From: Abditibacteriaceae bacterium
GTDB taxonomy: Bacteria; Armatimonadota; Abditibacteriia; Abditibacteriales; Abditibacteriaceae
Direction of reading: 5' to 3'
DNA: 64,000 bases
Assembly (NCBI GenBank): GCA_019239895.1
Contig: JAFAZH010000056.1
Span: forward strand, 62,001-126,000
Position 1 is the first letter of the stretch. Each line of letters starts with the position of its first letter. Below the pieces are notes generated by a model. That model was given only the letters and a program-made list of their open reading frames with translations. It had not been told where the DNA came from and did no database searches. The position numbers and the translations under genes are program-made. Shown one piece after another: positions 32,684 to 41,546 of this stretch.

Positions 32684-32726
32684 TAGCCGCAAAGAAGCAC
32701 AAAAGACGCAAAAGATAGAGTGGTAG

Positions 32727-32855
32727 TCTGTCATGCTTCGCGCAGCGAAGAATCCTGTAAGAGCGTTCTTAGAACGTTAGTAAACGCTTTTACAGGAAAT
32801 TAGCCACACTGTATGGAGACTGAAAGTAGATTCTTCGCTATGCTCAGAATGACAA
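32727..32855. repeat. GTCATTCTGAGC-type dispersed inverted repeat, copy 2
   Basis: Arms TCTGTCATGCTTCGCGCAGC and AGATTCTTCGCTATGCTCAG (about 32826 onward) are partly decayed; the spacer holds an inner hairpin CCTGTAAGAGCGTT...AACGCTTTTACAGG. It fills the gap between the oxidoreductase and the secreted DUF2961 gene. Confidence 0.8.
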
Positions 32856-32912
32856 GCTCTTACTCTATCTTTTGACTTTTATGCTTGAGCTAATCAAAGC
32901 GGCTAGTAAGGA

Positions 32913-35165
32913 ATGTCATTGCAAACAAAATTACTAAATCGGTATAGTTGGTTGATGGGTTTGCTGCTGGTTCTGTTGCCGTCGGTTATTCGGGCTGCGC
33001 CAGTTGCTACCGAGCCGCCAGTTATTCCCGTTGGCTTAGATGCTTATCGGATGTGGGAGCATTGGCCGGAGCAGCGCATTGGGGTGCGGGCATATATGCG
33101 CAGCACTTATGATAGGCGAGGTGGCAATGAAGGTGCGGATGCCAGTCATTTTCTTTATCAGTTAGGCGATACCGCCAATGTCACGTTGGATGTGGCGGGG
33201 CCGGGTGTGCTCTACTTCGCGCGCTATAACCACTGGCACGGTAGCCCGTGGCATTATGATGTAGATGGCACTGACCATGTGGTGCAGGAAAGCAGTACCG
33301 CTGACCCCAATCACCCCATTCCCGGCTCGACGTTTTTACCGCAGAACTTGTTTCCTAACCCTTTAGCCTGGACATGGGACATTACCAAAGGCGCGGATTT
33401 ATTGTGGGTGCCAATTGCTTTTGAACGTTCCTTGCAGATGGCTTATGAGCGCACGCATTATGGGACAGGTTATTACATTTATCACCAATATATGCCAGGC
33501 GCGAAGCTATCACAGCCCATTCAAGCATGGAATGGGCAAACCCCGCCAGATAACGGTGTGTTAGATTTAATCAACCGTAGCGGGACAGATATTGCTCCCC
33601 AAGCGGGCACGCTCGAAGGAGATAAAATCGGGGTGCGCCAGCAAACCGGGACACTAACCATTCCAGCTAAAGCTGCCGTAACAGTTCTCGACCTTAATGC
33701 TGCGCCTGCTACCGTTCGTGCCCTGGAATTCACTATCCCGCGTGATAAAAGCGAGGATTTTTCTCAGGCCCATCTGCGCATTACCTGGGATGGCCGTCCC
33801 ACTCCGTCTGTAGACGCTCCGGTTGCACTCTTCTATGGCGCAGGGTCGTTGTATAACCGCGATGGGCGCGAATATCTGGTCAAAGCCTTCGCCACCCATG
33901 TGCGGTTCGATGATGCAGGCATTCACCTGGGGTGCTACTTCCCCATGCCCTTCTTTCGTTCGGCCCAGATTGAGTTAGTGGGTGGTGACGCGGCAGTCGA
34001 AGGGGTGCAATGGAGCGTGCGCTATGCGCCATTAACCGAACCTATTAATTATGTGACTTATTTTCACGCCACCTATAAAGACTTCCCGACGCCAGAGGCT
34101 GGGCGCGATTTGGTTTTACTGGATACCCGCGAAACCGAAGGTGGCGGCGACTGGTCAGGCAACTTTATCGGCACTTCGTGGATTTTCTCACATCGTGCTG
34201 TCTTAGGCACCCTCGAAGGCGACCCGCGCTTTTTCTTTGATGACAGCCTCACGCCGCAGGCCCAGGGCACCGGTACTGAAGAGTGGGGTGGGGGTGGTGA
34301 CTACTGGGGCGGACAGAATATGACCCTGCCTTTTGCCGGGCATCCGACGGGCGCAACGCGACCCGAAGCAGCTAAAAACGACGAAGATAAAATCGAATCC
34401 GCCTACCGCTTCCTGCTCGCCGATCTGATGCCCTTTGGCAATCATGCCGTCATTCACTTAGAGCATGGCGGCGAGAACCAATCTACAGAACATTATGAAA
34501 CCGTGACTTACTGGTACGGCGTGCCCAGTCCGACGCTTTTGAAAACTGATGAATTGGATATTGGCAGCCCCGTTAGCGAGAAGGAGCATCAGTATCTTTC
34601 GCCCCAGGCTTCACCTCCTTACAATCTGACTTCGCGTTATGAGTGGGGCGTGGATACGCTCAACGGCAAGGAAGTTTATCCGGCAGCGCCTGACCGGGGC
34701 CGCACCACCGAGGGCACCTCAGAATTCACGCTGCGCCTCGTGCGCAATAATTTGGGGGTCTTGCTGCGGCGTAAGCTTGACTATAGCTATCCGAACCAAC
34801 GCGCCGAATTTTATGTCGCTGATGCCGGGGCCAGTAACTCGCCAGCCGCCTGGCAACTGGCGGGCATCTGGTATTTAGCCGGGTCAAATACCTGTGTTTA
34901 TTCAAATCCGCGTGACGAATTAGGTGCGGCGCAGCATAATGTTCAGACATCGAATCGCCGCTTCCGCGACGATGAATTTATGATCCCGCGCAGTTTAACC
35001 GAAGGCCGCTCAGCCATTCGTGTGCGGGTGAAATTCACGCCAGTGAACCTTCCGCTTTTTCCAGGTCAACCTATTCCTGAACTGGCCTGGAGTGAAATGC
35101 GTTATACCGCTTACTGCTATGCGATGCCGCAGCTAAAACTGGGCGCAGTCGCGGCTGCGCCTTAG
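32913..35165 (+). CDS. Secreted two-lobed DUF2961 / GH172-like protein
   Basis: 750 residues. Signal peptide MGLLLVLLPSVIRAAPVAT within the first 37 residues. The DUF2961 hallmarks are spread over a longer chain: LDVAGPGVLYFARYNHWHG near 95, an inserted beta domain, ALFYGAGSLY, LGCYFPMPFFRSAQIELVG, FIGTSWIFSH and, near residue 453, GTGTEEWGGGGDYWGG in place of the usual GTGSEDY. A C-terminal beta-rich domain follows. The enzyme likely acts on a furanoside-containing glycan outside the cytoplasm. The variant active-site loop keeps one acid, so activity is plausible but the specificity may differ from the paralogue at 3537. The SD is poor. Confidence 0.84.
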   Translation: MSLQTKLLNRYSWLMGLLLVLLPSVIRAAPVATEPPVIPVGLDAYRMWEHWPEQRIGVRAYMRSTYDRRGGNEGADASHFLYQLGDTANVTLDVAGPGVLYFARYNHWHGSPWHYDVDGTDHVVQESSTADPNHPIPGSTFLPQNLFPNPLAWTWDITKGADLLWVPIAFERSLQMAYERTHYGTGYYIYHQYMPGAKLSQPIQAWNGQTPPDNGVLDLINRSGTDIAPQAGTLEGDKIGVRQQTGTLTIPAKAAVTVLDLNAAPATVRALEFTIPRDKSEDFSQAHLRITWDGRPTPSVDAPVALFYGAGSLYNRDGREYLVKAFATHVRFDDAGIHLGCYFPMPFFRSAQIELVGGDAAVEGVQWSVRYAPLTEPINYVTYFHATYKDFPTPEAGRDLVLLDTRETEGGGDWSGNFIGTSWIFSHRAVLGTLEGDPRFFFDDSLTPQAQGTGTEEWGGGGDYWGGQNMTLPFAGHPTGATRPEAAKNDEDKIESAYRFLLADLMPFGNHAVIHLEHGGENQSTEHYETVTYWYGVPSPTLLKTDELDIGSPVSEKEHQYLSPQASPPYNLTSRYEWGVDTLNGKEVYPAAPDRGRTTEGTSEFTLRLVRNNLGVLLRRKLDYSYPNQRAEFYVADAGASNSPAAWQLAGIWYLAGSNTCVYSNPRDELGAAQHNVQTSNRRFRDDEFMIPRSLTEGRSAIRVRVKFTPVNLPLFPGQPIPELAWSEMRYTAYCYAMPQLKLGAVAAAP

Positions 35166-35204
35166 AAATCATATAGAAAGGGAAGAGAGCAACCTAAGCG
35201 GCCC

Positions 35205-35291
35205 GTCATGTTGAGCGCAGCGAAACATCTCATGCCTAATACTTAGCGAGAGGCTCATAAGCACGAGATGTTTCGCTGCGCTCAACATGAC
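35205..35291. repeat. GTCATGTTGAGC variant of the dispersed inverted repeat, copy 3
   Basis: Arms 35205-35231 and 35265-35291 are perfect 27-base reverse complements (GTCATGTTGAGCGCAGCG... ). Same architecture as the GTCATTCTGAGC copies with ACATCTC in place of GAATCT. Confidence 0.9.
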
Positions 35292-35340
35292 ACTTAGCTC
35301 CTGCGACATAGCTTGAATAAATTTTTAGAGCCGTTTAACT

Positions 35341-35781
35341 TTATCCGCTAAAGGGCACGCCTAACTCGACCCAGTGCTTTAGGTCGGCAACCTGTTGGTC
35401 GCTGAGCTTATTGCGTGGTGGCATCTTCAAATTGGGGTCTGAATAACTCACCGCTTTAATCAGCAGGCTGTTGGCCGGGTCACCCGGGACTACGGCTGGC
35501 CCGGTCTTGCCACCTTTGAGAATGGCATCCCGTGAATCCAGGCGCAAATCAGCTTTATGCCGTTCCGCGCCATGACAGCCGTTGCAAGATTGGCTTAATA
35601 TTGGTTGAATTTTTGTCTGGTAAAACTCGACCGCCTTGGGGTCTTTCGGATCAAGCTGGGCCACGCTACTCCCTTTGGCGGTGCCGTCTGTTGTAGCTGA
35701 TCCCCCTCCTTGATTGCAACCTGCACAGATTAAGGCCGGGCACAGGAACAATAGATTTCGCACGGCTTTGGTAAACCTCAT
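35341..35781 (-). CDS. Cytochrome-c-like (PSCyt1-type) lipoprotein
   Basis: 146 residues. Lipoprotein signal LLFLCPALICAGCNQGG, then a Ser/Thr/Gly linker, then a haem motif SCNGCHG (CxxCH) followed by RLDSRDAILKGGKTGPAVVPGDPANSLLIKAV and a Met-bearing KMPPRNKLSDQQVADLKHWVELG. This is the planctomycete cytochrome C pattern usually fused to DUF1549/DUF1553 domains; here it stands alone. It is probably an exported electron carrier tethered to a membrane. It has its own transcript, flanked by repeats on both sides. Confidence 0.88.
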   Translation of the reverse strand: MRFTKAVRNLLFLCPALICAGCNQGGGSATTDGTAKGSSVAQLDPKDPKAVEFYQTKIQPILSQSCNGCHGAERHKADLRLDSRDAILKGGKTGPAVVPGDPANSLLIKAVSYSDPNLKMPPRNKLSDQQVADLKHWVELGVPFSG

Positions 35782-35930
35782 TTTGGTGATCCCTTTGATA
35801 ATGTTGGATTTATTTTTACGGCCAAGCTGACTTTGAGCAATGTTGTCATTTAATGATAATCATCAGTTATTAAAAAGTTATTAGCGTGAGAATTTTATTT
35901 AACTGTTTATCGGATAGGGATTCAGTTGTT

Positions 35931-35985
35931 CAACCTAACCCCCGGCCCCCTTCCCGCTGCGGGAAGGGGGCCGGGGGTTAGGTTG
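35931..35985. repeat. CCTAACCCC inverted repeat, copy 4 (solo palindrome)
   Basis: CAACCTAACCCCCGGCCCCC... is a perfect 27-bp stem with a single-base loop. It is the most compact copy of the family at 4701, 12149 and 16839. The rest of the 35782-36229 gap holds the next repeat and AT-rich sequence. Confidence 0.92.
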
Positions 35986-36076
35986 CAATTAAAATAGCAT
36001 ATAGTCAGAGCACCGGTTTTATGCTACGGTGTTAAATACTCTGAATGAATCAACTTGCCACTAATGAGTAATAGCT

Positions 36077-36187
36077 TGTCATTCCGAGCGGAGCGCAGCG
36101 AAGTCGAGGAATCTTTAATGGTATCTACAATATCCAACAGCAAGATTTCTCGACTCCATTCCCTTTGGTCTTTTCGCTCGAAATGGC
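36077..36187. repeat. GTCATTCCGAGC variant of the dispersed inverted repeat, copy 4
   Basis: Left arm GTCATTCCGAGCGGAGCGC...GTCGAGGAATCTT and right arm AAGATTTCTCGACTCC...TCGCTCGAAATGGC pair imperfectly. Most decayed of the five copies. Confidence 0.75.
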
Positions 36188-36229
36188 AATCTCGTAAATA
36201 GCAACTTGATTAAATATTACAAACCCATT

Positions 36230-38416
36230 ATGAAAAACTTCTTAGCAATGACTTTACTCGTTCCTCTCCTGCTTGGCTCGTTCAGAGCTAAGGCTGATGT
36301 GGCTGTTACCGATGAGCGCATCAAAGAAGAAAGGCTGTCTTTTCAATCGTTCGCGCCCTGGTCGCCGCGCACGCATTTGAACGCGGATGTGGCGATGGTC
36401 TATGGCATTGATAAAACATTGCCAGAACGCCTGGAAACCTGGCGACAGCATGGCTATCGCGTGGAAGTGATGACAGGAGCTTCCTGGGGTGAGTATCAGG
36501 ATTACCTGTATGGCCGCTTCGATGGCATCAACCATGAAGACGAAGCGCAGACGGATAGAAATGGAAACAAAGTCGGTCACGGCCGCGATGTCTATTATAT
36601 GTCACCGGGCGAAGCCTATGGCCGCTTTCTATCGGTGGGCGTTAAACGTGCCTTAGATGCCGGGGCACAGGCCATTTATCTTGAAGAACCGGAGTTCTGG
36701 GTGCGTAGCGGCTATGAACCTCACTTCAAGAGCGAGTGGAAGGCATATTATGGCGACGAGTGGCAGCCGCTCTATTCCTCACCCGATGCCCAGTATCGCG
36801 CTTCCAAATTGAAATATTATCTTTATCGCCGCGCCCTGTCGCAGGTCTTTGACTTTGTCCATCAATACAGTCAGCAGACAGGTCGCCAGATCGCGTGCTA
36901 TGTGCCCACCCACTCGCTGATCAATTATGCTCATTGGGGCATCGTCAGCCCGGAATCATCACTCCTGGATGTGGGGTGTGATGGCTACATCGCCCAGGTG
37001 TGGACAGGCACAGCACGCACGCCCAATGTTTATGAAGGACGGGAAAAAGAGCGCACTTTCGAGACTGCCTTTTTAGAATACGGTGCGATGCAGAACCTGG
37101 CGCGGGCTTCGGGGCGACGCGTCTGGTATTTGAATGATCCGGTTGAAGATAACCCCAACCATTCATGGACCGACTACCGCATGAACTGGCAGAACACCCT
37201 TGTTGCATCTCTCTTGCAGCCGGAAGTCTCGCGCTATGAAATCATGCCCTGGCCCGACCGCATTTTTAATGGTACCTATCCCATTAAAGATGTATCGCAG
37301 CGCAAGCCGGGCGAAGCTGTGCAAAAAGAGCCGATTCCTCACGACTACGAAACGGTTTTGCAATCGGTCATCAGCGCGTTAGGAGACATGAAGCAACCCT
37401 CTAACGCCGTGCGCTGGGAGTGGAGTGGCACCCGTGGCGTGGGCGTGCTGGTCTCCGACACCATGATGTTCCAGCGCGGCGAGCCGACGCCTTCTGATCC
37501 GCATCTTGGCTCTTTCTATGGTTTAGCGATGCCCCTCCTCAAGCATGGGGTGCCAGTTGAGCCAGTGCAAATTGAAAGCGCCACGAAGCCAGGCTTTTTG
37601 CAGAACTATCGCGTGTTGCTACTCACCTATGAGGGCCAAAAGCCACCCACTCCGGAGTTTCATCGCGCCTTAGCCCAATGGGTGCGCAATGGTGGTGCCC
37701 TGGTTATTATTGATACCGATAAAGACCCTTACAACAGCGTGCATGATTGGTGGAACAAGGCTCCCTTAGCTTATCAGACACCACTCCAGCATTTACTCGA
37801 AACTCTTGGCTTAGCTCAAAACGCTACCGGGACGTTTCCCGTTGGTAAAGGCGTCGTGCTGCGGGCGATGCTCTCTCCCGCCGCCATGACCTATCGGCCC
37901 GATGGAGCCACTCAGGTGCGCGCCCTGGTGCAGCAGGCGGCGACAGCCATCAAGATGCCGTGGCAGGCGGCTAATGCCCTGGTGCTGCGGCGTGGCCCCT
38001 ACGTGGTAGCTGCCGGATTAGATGAATCAGTAGATGGCGCACCTTCGCCAATCTTACACGGCCACTTCATCAACCTTTTCGATGCCAACTTAGCCGTTCT
38101 GACGCAAGTGCCCGTCACGCCAAATCAACGCCTCTTGATGGTTGATGTTGATGCCTTTCGTGACCGTCAGCCCCATATCATTGCCGCCGCTTGCCGTGTG
38201 CGGGATGTAAAAGTCACGCGCCGTGAAATGAGCTTTCACACCGATGGCATTGCCGCCACTCAAGCGGTAATCTGCATCGCCTTGCCGCGTGCCCCTAAAA
38301 CCGTAGAAGCCGATGGTAAACCGGTTGCACCTGCTGACTATGATTATGTCAATGGAATCTTGCGGCTTCAGTTCCCTAATTCGCCAGATGGAATATCCAT
38401 CATAATTCGACGCTAA
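36230..38416 (+). CDS. Secreted TIM-barrel, glycoside-hydrolase-like protein of unknown family
   Basis: 728 residues from the ATG at 36230, which gives a clean signal peptide (MKNFLAMTLLVPLLLGSFRA, cleavage near AKA-DV). The first 400 residues look like a (beta/alpha)8 enzyme: YGRFLSVGVKRALDAGAQAIYLEEPEFW with a paired Glu strand end, RRVWYLNDPVEDNPNHSW and EIMPWPDRIFNGTY. The middle (about 450-550) resembles a Rossmann/GATase-like domain as in GH42-type enzymes (YRVLLLTYEGQKPPTP, VRNGGALVIIDTDKDPYNS). The last part is a beta-sandwich. I cannot name a family; retaining chemistry through the EEPE Glu is inference. No obvious SD. Confidence 0.75.
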   Translation: MKNFLAMTLLVPLLLGSFRAKADVAVTDERIKEERLSFQSFAPWSPRTHLNADVAMVYGIDKTLPERLETWRQHGYRVEVMTGASWGEYQDYLYGRFDGINHEDEAQTDRNGNKVGHGRDVYYMSPGEAYGRFLSVGVKRALDAGAQAIYLEEPEFWVRSGYEPHFKSEWKAYYGDEWQPLYSSPDAQYRASKLKYYLYRRALSQVFDFVHQYSQQTGRQIACYVPTHSLINYAHWGIVSPESSLLDVGCDGYIAQVWTGTARTPNVYEGREKERTFETAFLEYGAMQNLARASGRRVWYLNDPVEDNPNHSWTDYRMNWQNTLVASLLQPEVSRYEIMPWPDRIFNGTYPIKDVSQRKPGEAVQKEPIPHDYETVLQSVISALGDMKQPSNAVRWEWSGTRGVGVLVSDTMMFQRGEPTPSDPHLGSFYGLAMPLLKHGVPVEPVQIESATKPGFLQNYRVLLLTYEGQKPPTPEFHRALAQWVRNGGALVIIDTDKDPYNSVHDWWNKAPLAYQTPLQHLLETLGLAQNATGTFPVGKGVVLRAMLSPAAMTYRPDGATQVRALVQQAATAIKMPWQAANALVLRRGPYVVAAGLDESVDGAPSPILHGHFINLFDANLAVLTQVPVTPNQRLLMVDVDAFRDRQPHIIAAACRVRDVKVTRREMSFHTDGIAATQAVICIALPRAPKTVEADGKPVAPADYDYVNGILRLQFPNSPDGISIIIRR

Positions 38417-38436
38417 AATTAAATGTTTAGAAAGTG

Positions 38437-38464
38437 TTTAGATTTAGCAGAAAAAGGGTATAAT
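38437..38464 (+). promoter_or_regulatory. Candidate promoter of prepilin gene
   Basis: TTTAGA (38437-38442), 16 bases, TATAAT (38459-38464). The -10 is perfect and the -35 weak. It lies about 50 bases before the ATG at 38515. Confidence 0.5.
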
Positions 38465-38514
38465 GATTCTATTCCTACTCTCAGGAAGCATGTTTTCAGT
38501 TTGAGGAGCTATTT

Positions 38515-39282
38515 ATGGTAATAATGTCTCGCAGCAAAGTTCTAAAAAAAGGTTTCACGCTGATTGAGCTTTTGGTTGTTATAGCGATCATAGCAATTCT
38601 GGCGTCAATCCTCTTTCCCGTGTTTGCCAAGGCCCGTGAAAATGCACGCCGCGCCAGTTGTCAGAGCGGTATGAAGCAGGTCGCGCTGGGCGTCATACAG
38701 TATATACAAGATAATGACGAGTACTTTTATTATCAGTCTGCAGATGCTATGCCTGTTGGGGGCAGTGTTGGAGGAGCAGCACCCGGAGGATTACCAATGG
38801 GAAACCCCGCGGGACGAACTTACGCAGATGAATTGCACCCTTATATCAAAAGCGAGCAAATCTGGCGCTGTCCCTCTTCAATACTCAATAATAATGCAGC
38901 ACCCGCGCAAATTCCCAATCGTGTTGCCTTTCACCTGAGCGGAATGTTAAACGGTAAACCTCTGGCGGCTATTGCCGCGCCCGCCATGACAGATCTGATG
39001 CGTGATACAGGCTCGGGGACAGCTTACGATATTTGCTATCTCCGTCCTGTCCCGGTAGATTATAACTGGGGCAAAAATTCTTCTGCTGGCACGACTGGAA
39101 CTAGTTTTGGGGGCATTCCTGGTGAGAGGGCCATAGCTTCCCCCACTGGTCAGAACGGGCCGCACTTTGATGGCTATAATATTGGTTATGCGGATGGGCA
39201 TGTGAAATGGATTGCCAGAACCGACTTTGGGCTAATTCCACCTAACGCTAAGGTTACCTACAGCCAGGACGGTAACAACTAA
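38515..39282 (+). CDS. Prepilin-type protein with H-X9-DG motif
   Basis: 255 residues; TGAGGAGC six bases before ATG. KKGFTLIELLVVIAIIAILASILFP is a textbook type IV prepilin leader and helix, followed by KARENARRASCQSGMKQVAL and YIQDNDEYFYY, and HFDGYNIGYADGHVKW near the end (H-X9-DG). A Gly/Pro-rich loop (GGSVGGAAPGGLPMGNPAG) is inserted after the helix. A strong hairpin terminator follows the stop. Likely a surface filament or pseudopilus subunit. Confidence 0.93.
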   Translation: MVIMSRSKVLKKGFTLIELLVVIAIIAILASILFPVFAKARENARRASCQSGMKQVALGVIQYIQDNDEYFYYQSADAMPVGGSVGGAAPGGLPMGNPAGRTYADELHPYIKSEQIWRCPSSILNNNAAPAQIPNRVAFHLSGMLNGKPLAAIAAPAMTDLMRDTGSGTAYDICYLRPVPVDYNWGKNSSAGTTGTSFGGIPGERAIASPTGQNGPHFDGYNIGYADGHVKWIARTDFGLIPPNAKVTYSQDGNN

Positions 39283-39314
39283 GCCATTCATAAAGGGCCA
39301 GTAAAAGTAAAAAG

Positions 39315-39354
39315 AACCGCCGTGATGCAGATTGCATCACGGCGGTTTGTTTTA
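39315..39354. terminator. Bidirectional rho-independent terminator
   Basis: AACCGCCGTGATGCA-GAT-TGCATCACGGCGGTT followed by TGTTTTA; perfect 15-bp stem between the convergent prepilin and PPGGA lipoprotein genes. Its core recurs at 41549-41575. Confidence 0.92.
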
Positions 39355-39636
39355 TCAAGGTGGAGGCGCACCTCCAGGTGGGGCACCACCGGATGGCGAA
39401 CCGCCAGGTGGCGCACCACCAGCAGGCGCACCACCGGCAGGGGCACCGCCGGGAGGCGCACCCTCAGATGGCGCACCGCCAGGCGGTGCTGGCGCAGCAC
39501 CCCCCGCAGCGGGCGTCGCCCCTGGCGGCGCACCGCCGGGAGGCGGGCCATTGTCCTGGACAACGGTGCTTTCATGGGAGCAGCCGCCGAGGAGCAGACT
39601 TGATAACAAGGCAACAACAAACGCAAATCTCTTCAT
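39355..39636 (-). CDS. Small lipoprotein with PPGGA repeats
   Basis: 93 residues; AAAGGAG lies just upstream, with the second of two adjacent ATG codons (39636) best spaced. MKRFAFVVALLSSLLLGGCS is a lipobox signal, so the mature protein would be lipidated on Cys20. The rest, from residue about 30, is almost wholly Pro/Gly/Ala: repeats of GGAPPGG, GGAPAGG and GGSPSGG. No folded domain is present. It resembles extended proline-rich surface or stalk proteins. Long open frames on the opposite strand here are shadows of the repeat. Confidence 0.82.
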   Translation of the reverse strand: MKRFAFVVALLSSLLLGGCSHESTVVQDNGPPPGGAPPGATPAAGGAAPAPPGGAPSEGAPPGGAPAGGAPAGGAPPGGSPSGGAPPGGAPPP

Positions 39637-39824
39637 CATTCTCCTTTCAGTTGTTCTTAATCTTACCCGATATTTCTGCTCTTAAACATTCTCTTGCTTC
39701 CTATAATAATCTCCGCTTGACTTTTTCCTGCCAAGAGATTAAGCTGGAAGTAATTCCCCGTCCCCACCTGTCACTGCCTGTCAATAATTGTCGGGGAAAT
39801 ATTCGATATAGTGAGGCGACCGCA

Positions 39825-41495
39825 ATGAGAAAACCGTTCCTGCTGCTACTCACCCTCTGTGCATGGCAAAGTTTGATGTCAAGAGGTTATGGTCAAGATG
39901 CGGTTCAGGACGCGCCGCCTGCTCTCTCTCGGCCTGAACTGAGAGTATTGAACCCGAATGATATACCCGGCAATCTCCGTGGTAAAGATGTCCATCTGCA
40001 AGTGCAAGCGGCTACCACAGATGATTATATTCTGGCGTTAGCCCAGGCCGCCGATGCTAATATCATCGCCGACTCTTCTGCCTTTCCTACGACTGATCCA
40101 CTAATTACCAGTGATGAGCAAGAAGTTTTTATTAAGCTCCTCTTAGACTTTGCCCAGGAACGGCACCTGACGGCTTTAACCTATGATCCTCAAACTATGC
40201 TGCTATGGCATGAGCCGGATGTAGTTGCCCTGGCCAAAGCAGCCATAGATGAAGATTCCCTAGAAGCCAGAGTCGTGCATAATGCCAGCCAGCAGACACC
40301 AGATACTTTTGCTATGGATAGGGCACTCACGACTTACTTCCAGCGTACCTATGGATGGAATGGGCGTGCCCCTGGCTTCTCCAAAGACATTAAGCTCGCT
40401 GATTTACCACCTGAACTGCGGTCTCCCATCATTGCGGCGACCGCAAGCCAAATATTCGGTTCGCGCAGCCTGGGGCATTGGGAATCCTGGTTGACTGATG
40501 AATTCTGGCAACAGGCGCGGCTCTGGGTTTCACCGCCTCAAGAGCGCGGCGACCATCTGCAATTATTAATGGCGGGTTATGAGGGCAAAGACGGGGGTTC
40601 CTCTCGATCAATTGCAATACTAAACGATGCTGAGGGTAACGGGAAAGGCACGACCCCCAACGTGACAATAAAACCAGGGAGCCTGCCCACAGCCCAAAAG
40701 CCTGTGCTGGCTACCCCGCAGGTTAACGCCTCGGCTAAACCTGCCGATACGTCATTTAAGCCTGCCAATACCCTATTTAAGCCGTTGGTTAAAGACCAAC
40801 AACCAGTGATGTTATCGCAGGAGGCTGCACTTCAAGTTAAGGTTTCCTTTGCCATTAAGAATCAGCTATTGGAAACTTTGATAGCGGACTTACAGCAACA
40901 GACGGGGGTATCGCTCAAAGCGGAGCCAAAGACATTGCAGGGTCGTTTTATCACCGCCCAGGTCAAGGCCATGCCGTTAGCGACCCTGATGGATGCACTG
41001 GACAGGTTGTATGGCACCACCTGGGTCAAGAATGACACCGGATACCTTTTGACGCAAGCCAAATTATCGCGGTTTGAGCGGGGTGTCTTGCAACTCGGCA
41101 ACCAAGGTTGGTTCCAGCATTCGCTCTCCCGGAAAGGCTTTGAGAAGCGTTGCCAACAGCAGCAGGAACTGGCGAATGCAATTATGCAGCAGGCAGACAA
41201 AACCGAACTATATTCACCAGTGGGTTTTAAAGTCTCTGCATTGCCAAATGATCTTATTGGTAGAATTCGGCAAGCCAGTGAAGTGCCCGTCGCATTGAGA
41301 ATCGTAAGCATCTATTCCGGGGTGGCTGAGGTCTTAAAGCGAATGGAAGGAAGCACTCTGCATGTAGAATCACCTAGACCTAAGCAAAATCTGGGGCCAG
41401 ATGAGATTCAAAGAAATTATGCCACAGTAATAGCTGCCGACGGACGCAAACTATCCAGCTTTCGTATGGGCAGACCACTACCGCCTAACGAATAA
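39825..41495 (+). CDS. Secreted protein with STN-like (secretin/TonB N-terminal) domains
   Basis: 556 residues from the ATG at 39825 (GTGAGGCG upstream); the frame continues open far upstream only because it crosses the lipoprotein repeat. Signal peptide MRKPFLLLLTLCAWQSLMS to about residue 27. Two stretches resemble STN domains: HLQVQAATTDDYILALAQAAD with IIADSSAF, and VSFAIKNQLLETLIADLQQQ followed by TGVSLKAEPKTLQGRFITAQ. Between them is a helical region and a Lys/Pro/Thr-rich linker. STN domains usually sit at the N-terminus of secretins or TonB receptors; here no pore domain follows. Possible periplasmic accessory to the pilin/secretion proteins; function unknown. Confidence 0.72.
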   Translation: MRKPFLLLLTLCAWQSLMSRGYGQDAVQDAPPALSRPELRVLNPNDIPGNLRGKDVHLQVQAATTDDYILALAQAADANIIADSSAFPTTDPLITSDEQEVFIKLLLDFAQERHLTALTYDPQTMLLWHEPDVVALAKAAIDEDSLEARVVHNASQQTPDTFAMDRALTTYFQRTYGWNGRAPGFSKDIKLADLPPELRSPIIAATASQIFGSRSLGHWESWLTDEFWQQARLWVSPPQERGDHLQLLMAGYEGKDGGSSRSIAILNDAEGNGKGTTPNVTIKPGSLPTAQKPVLATPQVNASAKPADTSFKPANTLFKPLVKDQQPVMLSQEAALQVKVSFAIKNQLLETLIADLQQQTGVSLKAEPKTLQGRFITAQVKAMPLATLMDALDRLYGTTWVKNDTGYLLTQAKLSRFERGVLQLGNQGWFQHSLSRKGFEKRCQQQQELANAIMQQADKTELYSPVGFKVSALPNDLIGRIRQASEVPVALRIVSIYSGVAEVLKRMEGSTLHVESPRPKQNLGPDEIQRNYATVIAADGRKLSSFRMGRPLPPNE

Positions 41496-41546
41496 CATTT
41501 ACGGTGTCTTCCGATAAGAGGGGTAACGGAAAAGGTACATTGATAA

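Noticed and set aside
39360..39824. Upstream extension of the STN-domain gene by about 155 codons
   Set aside because: The extension crosses the antisense of the PPGGA lipoprotein and encodes His/Gln-rich nonsense; a proper SD and signal peptide occur at 39825.
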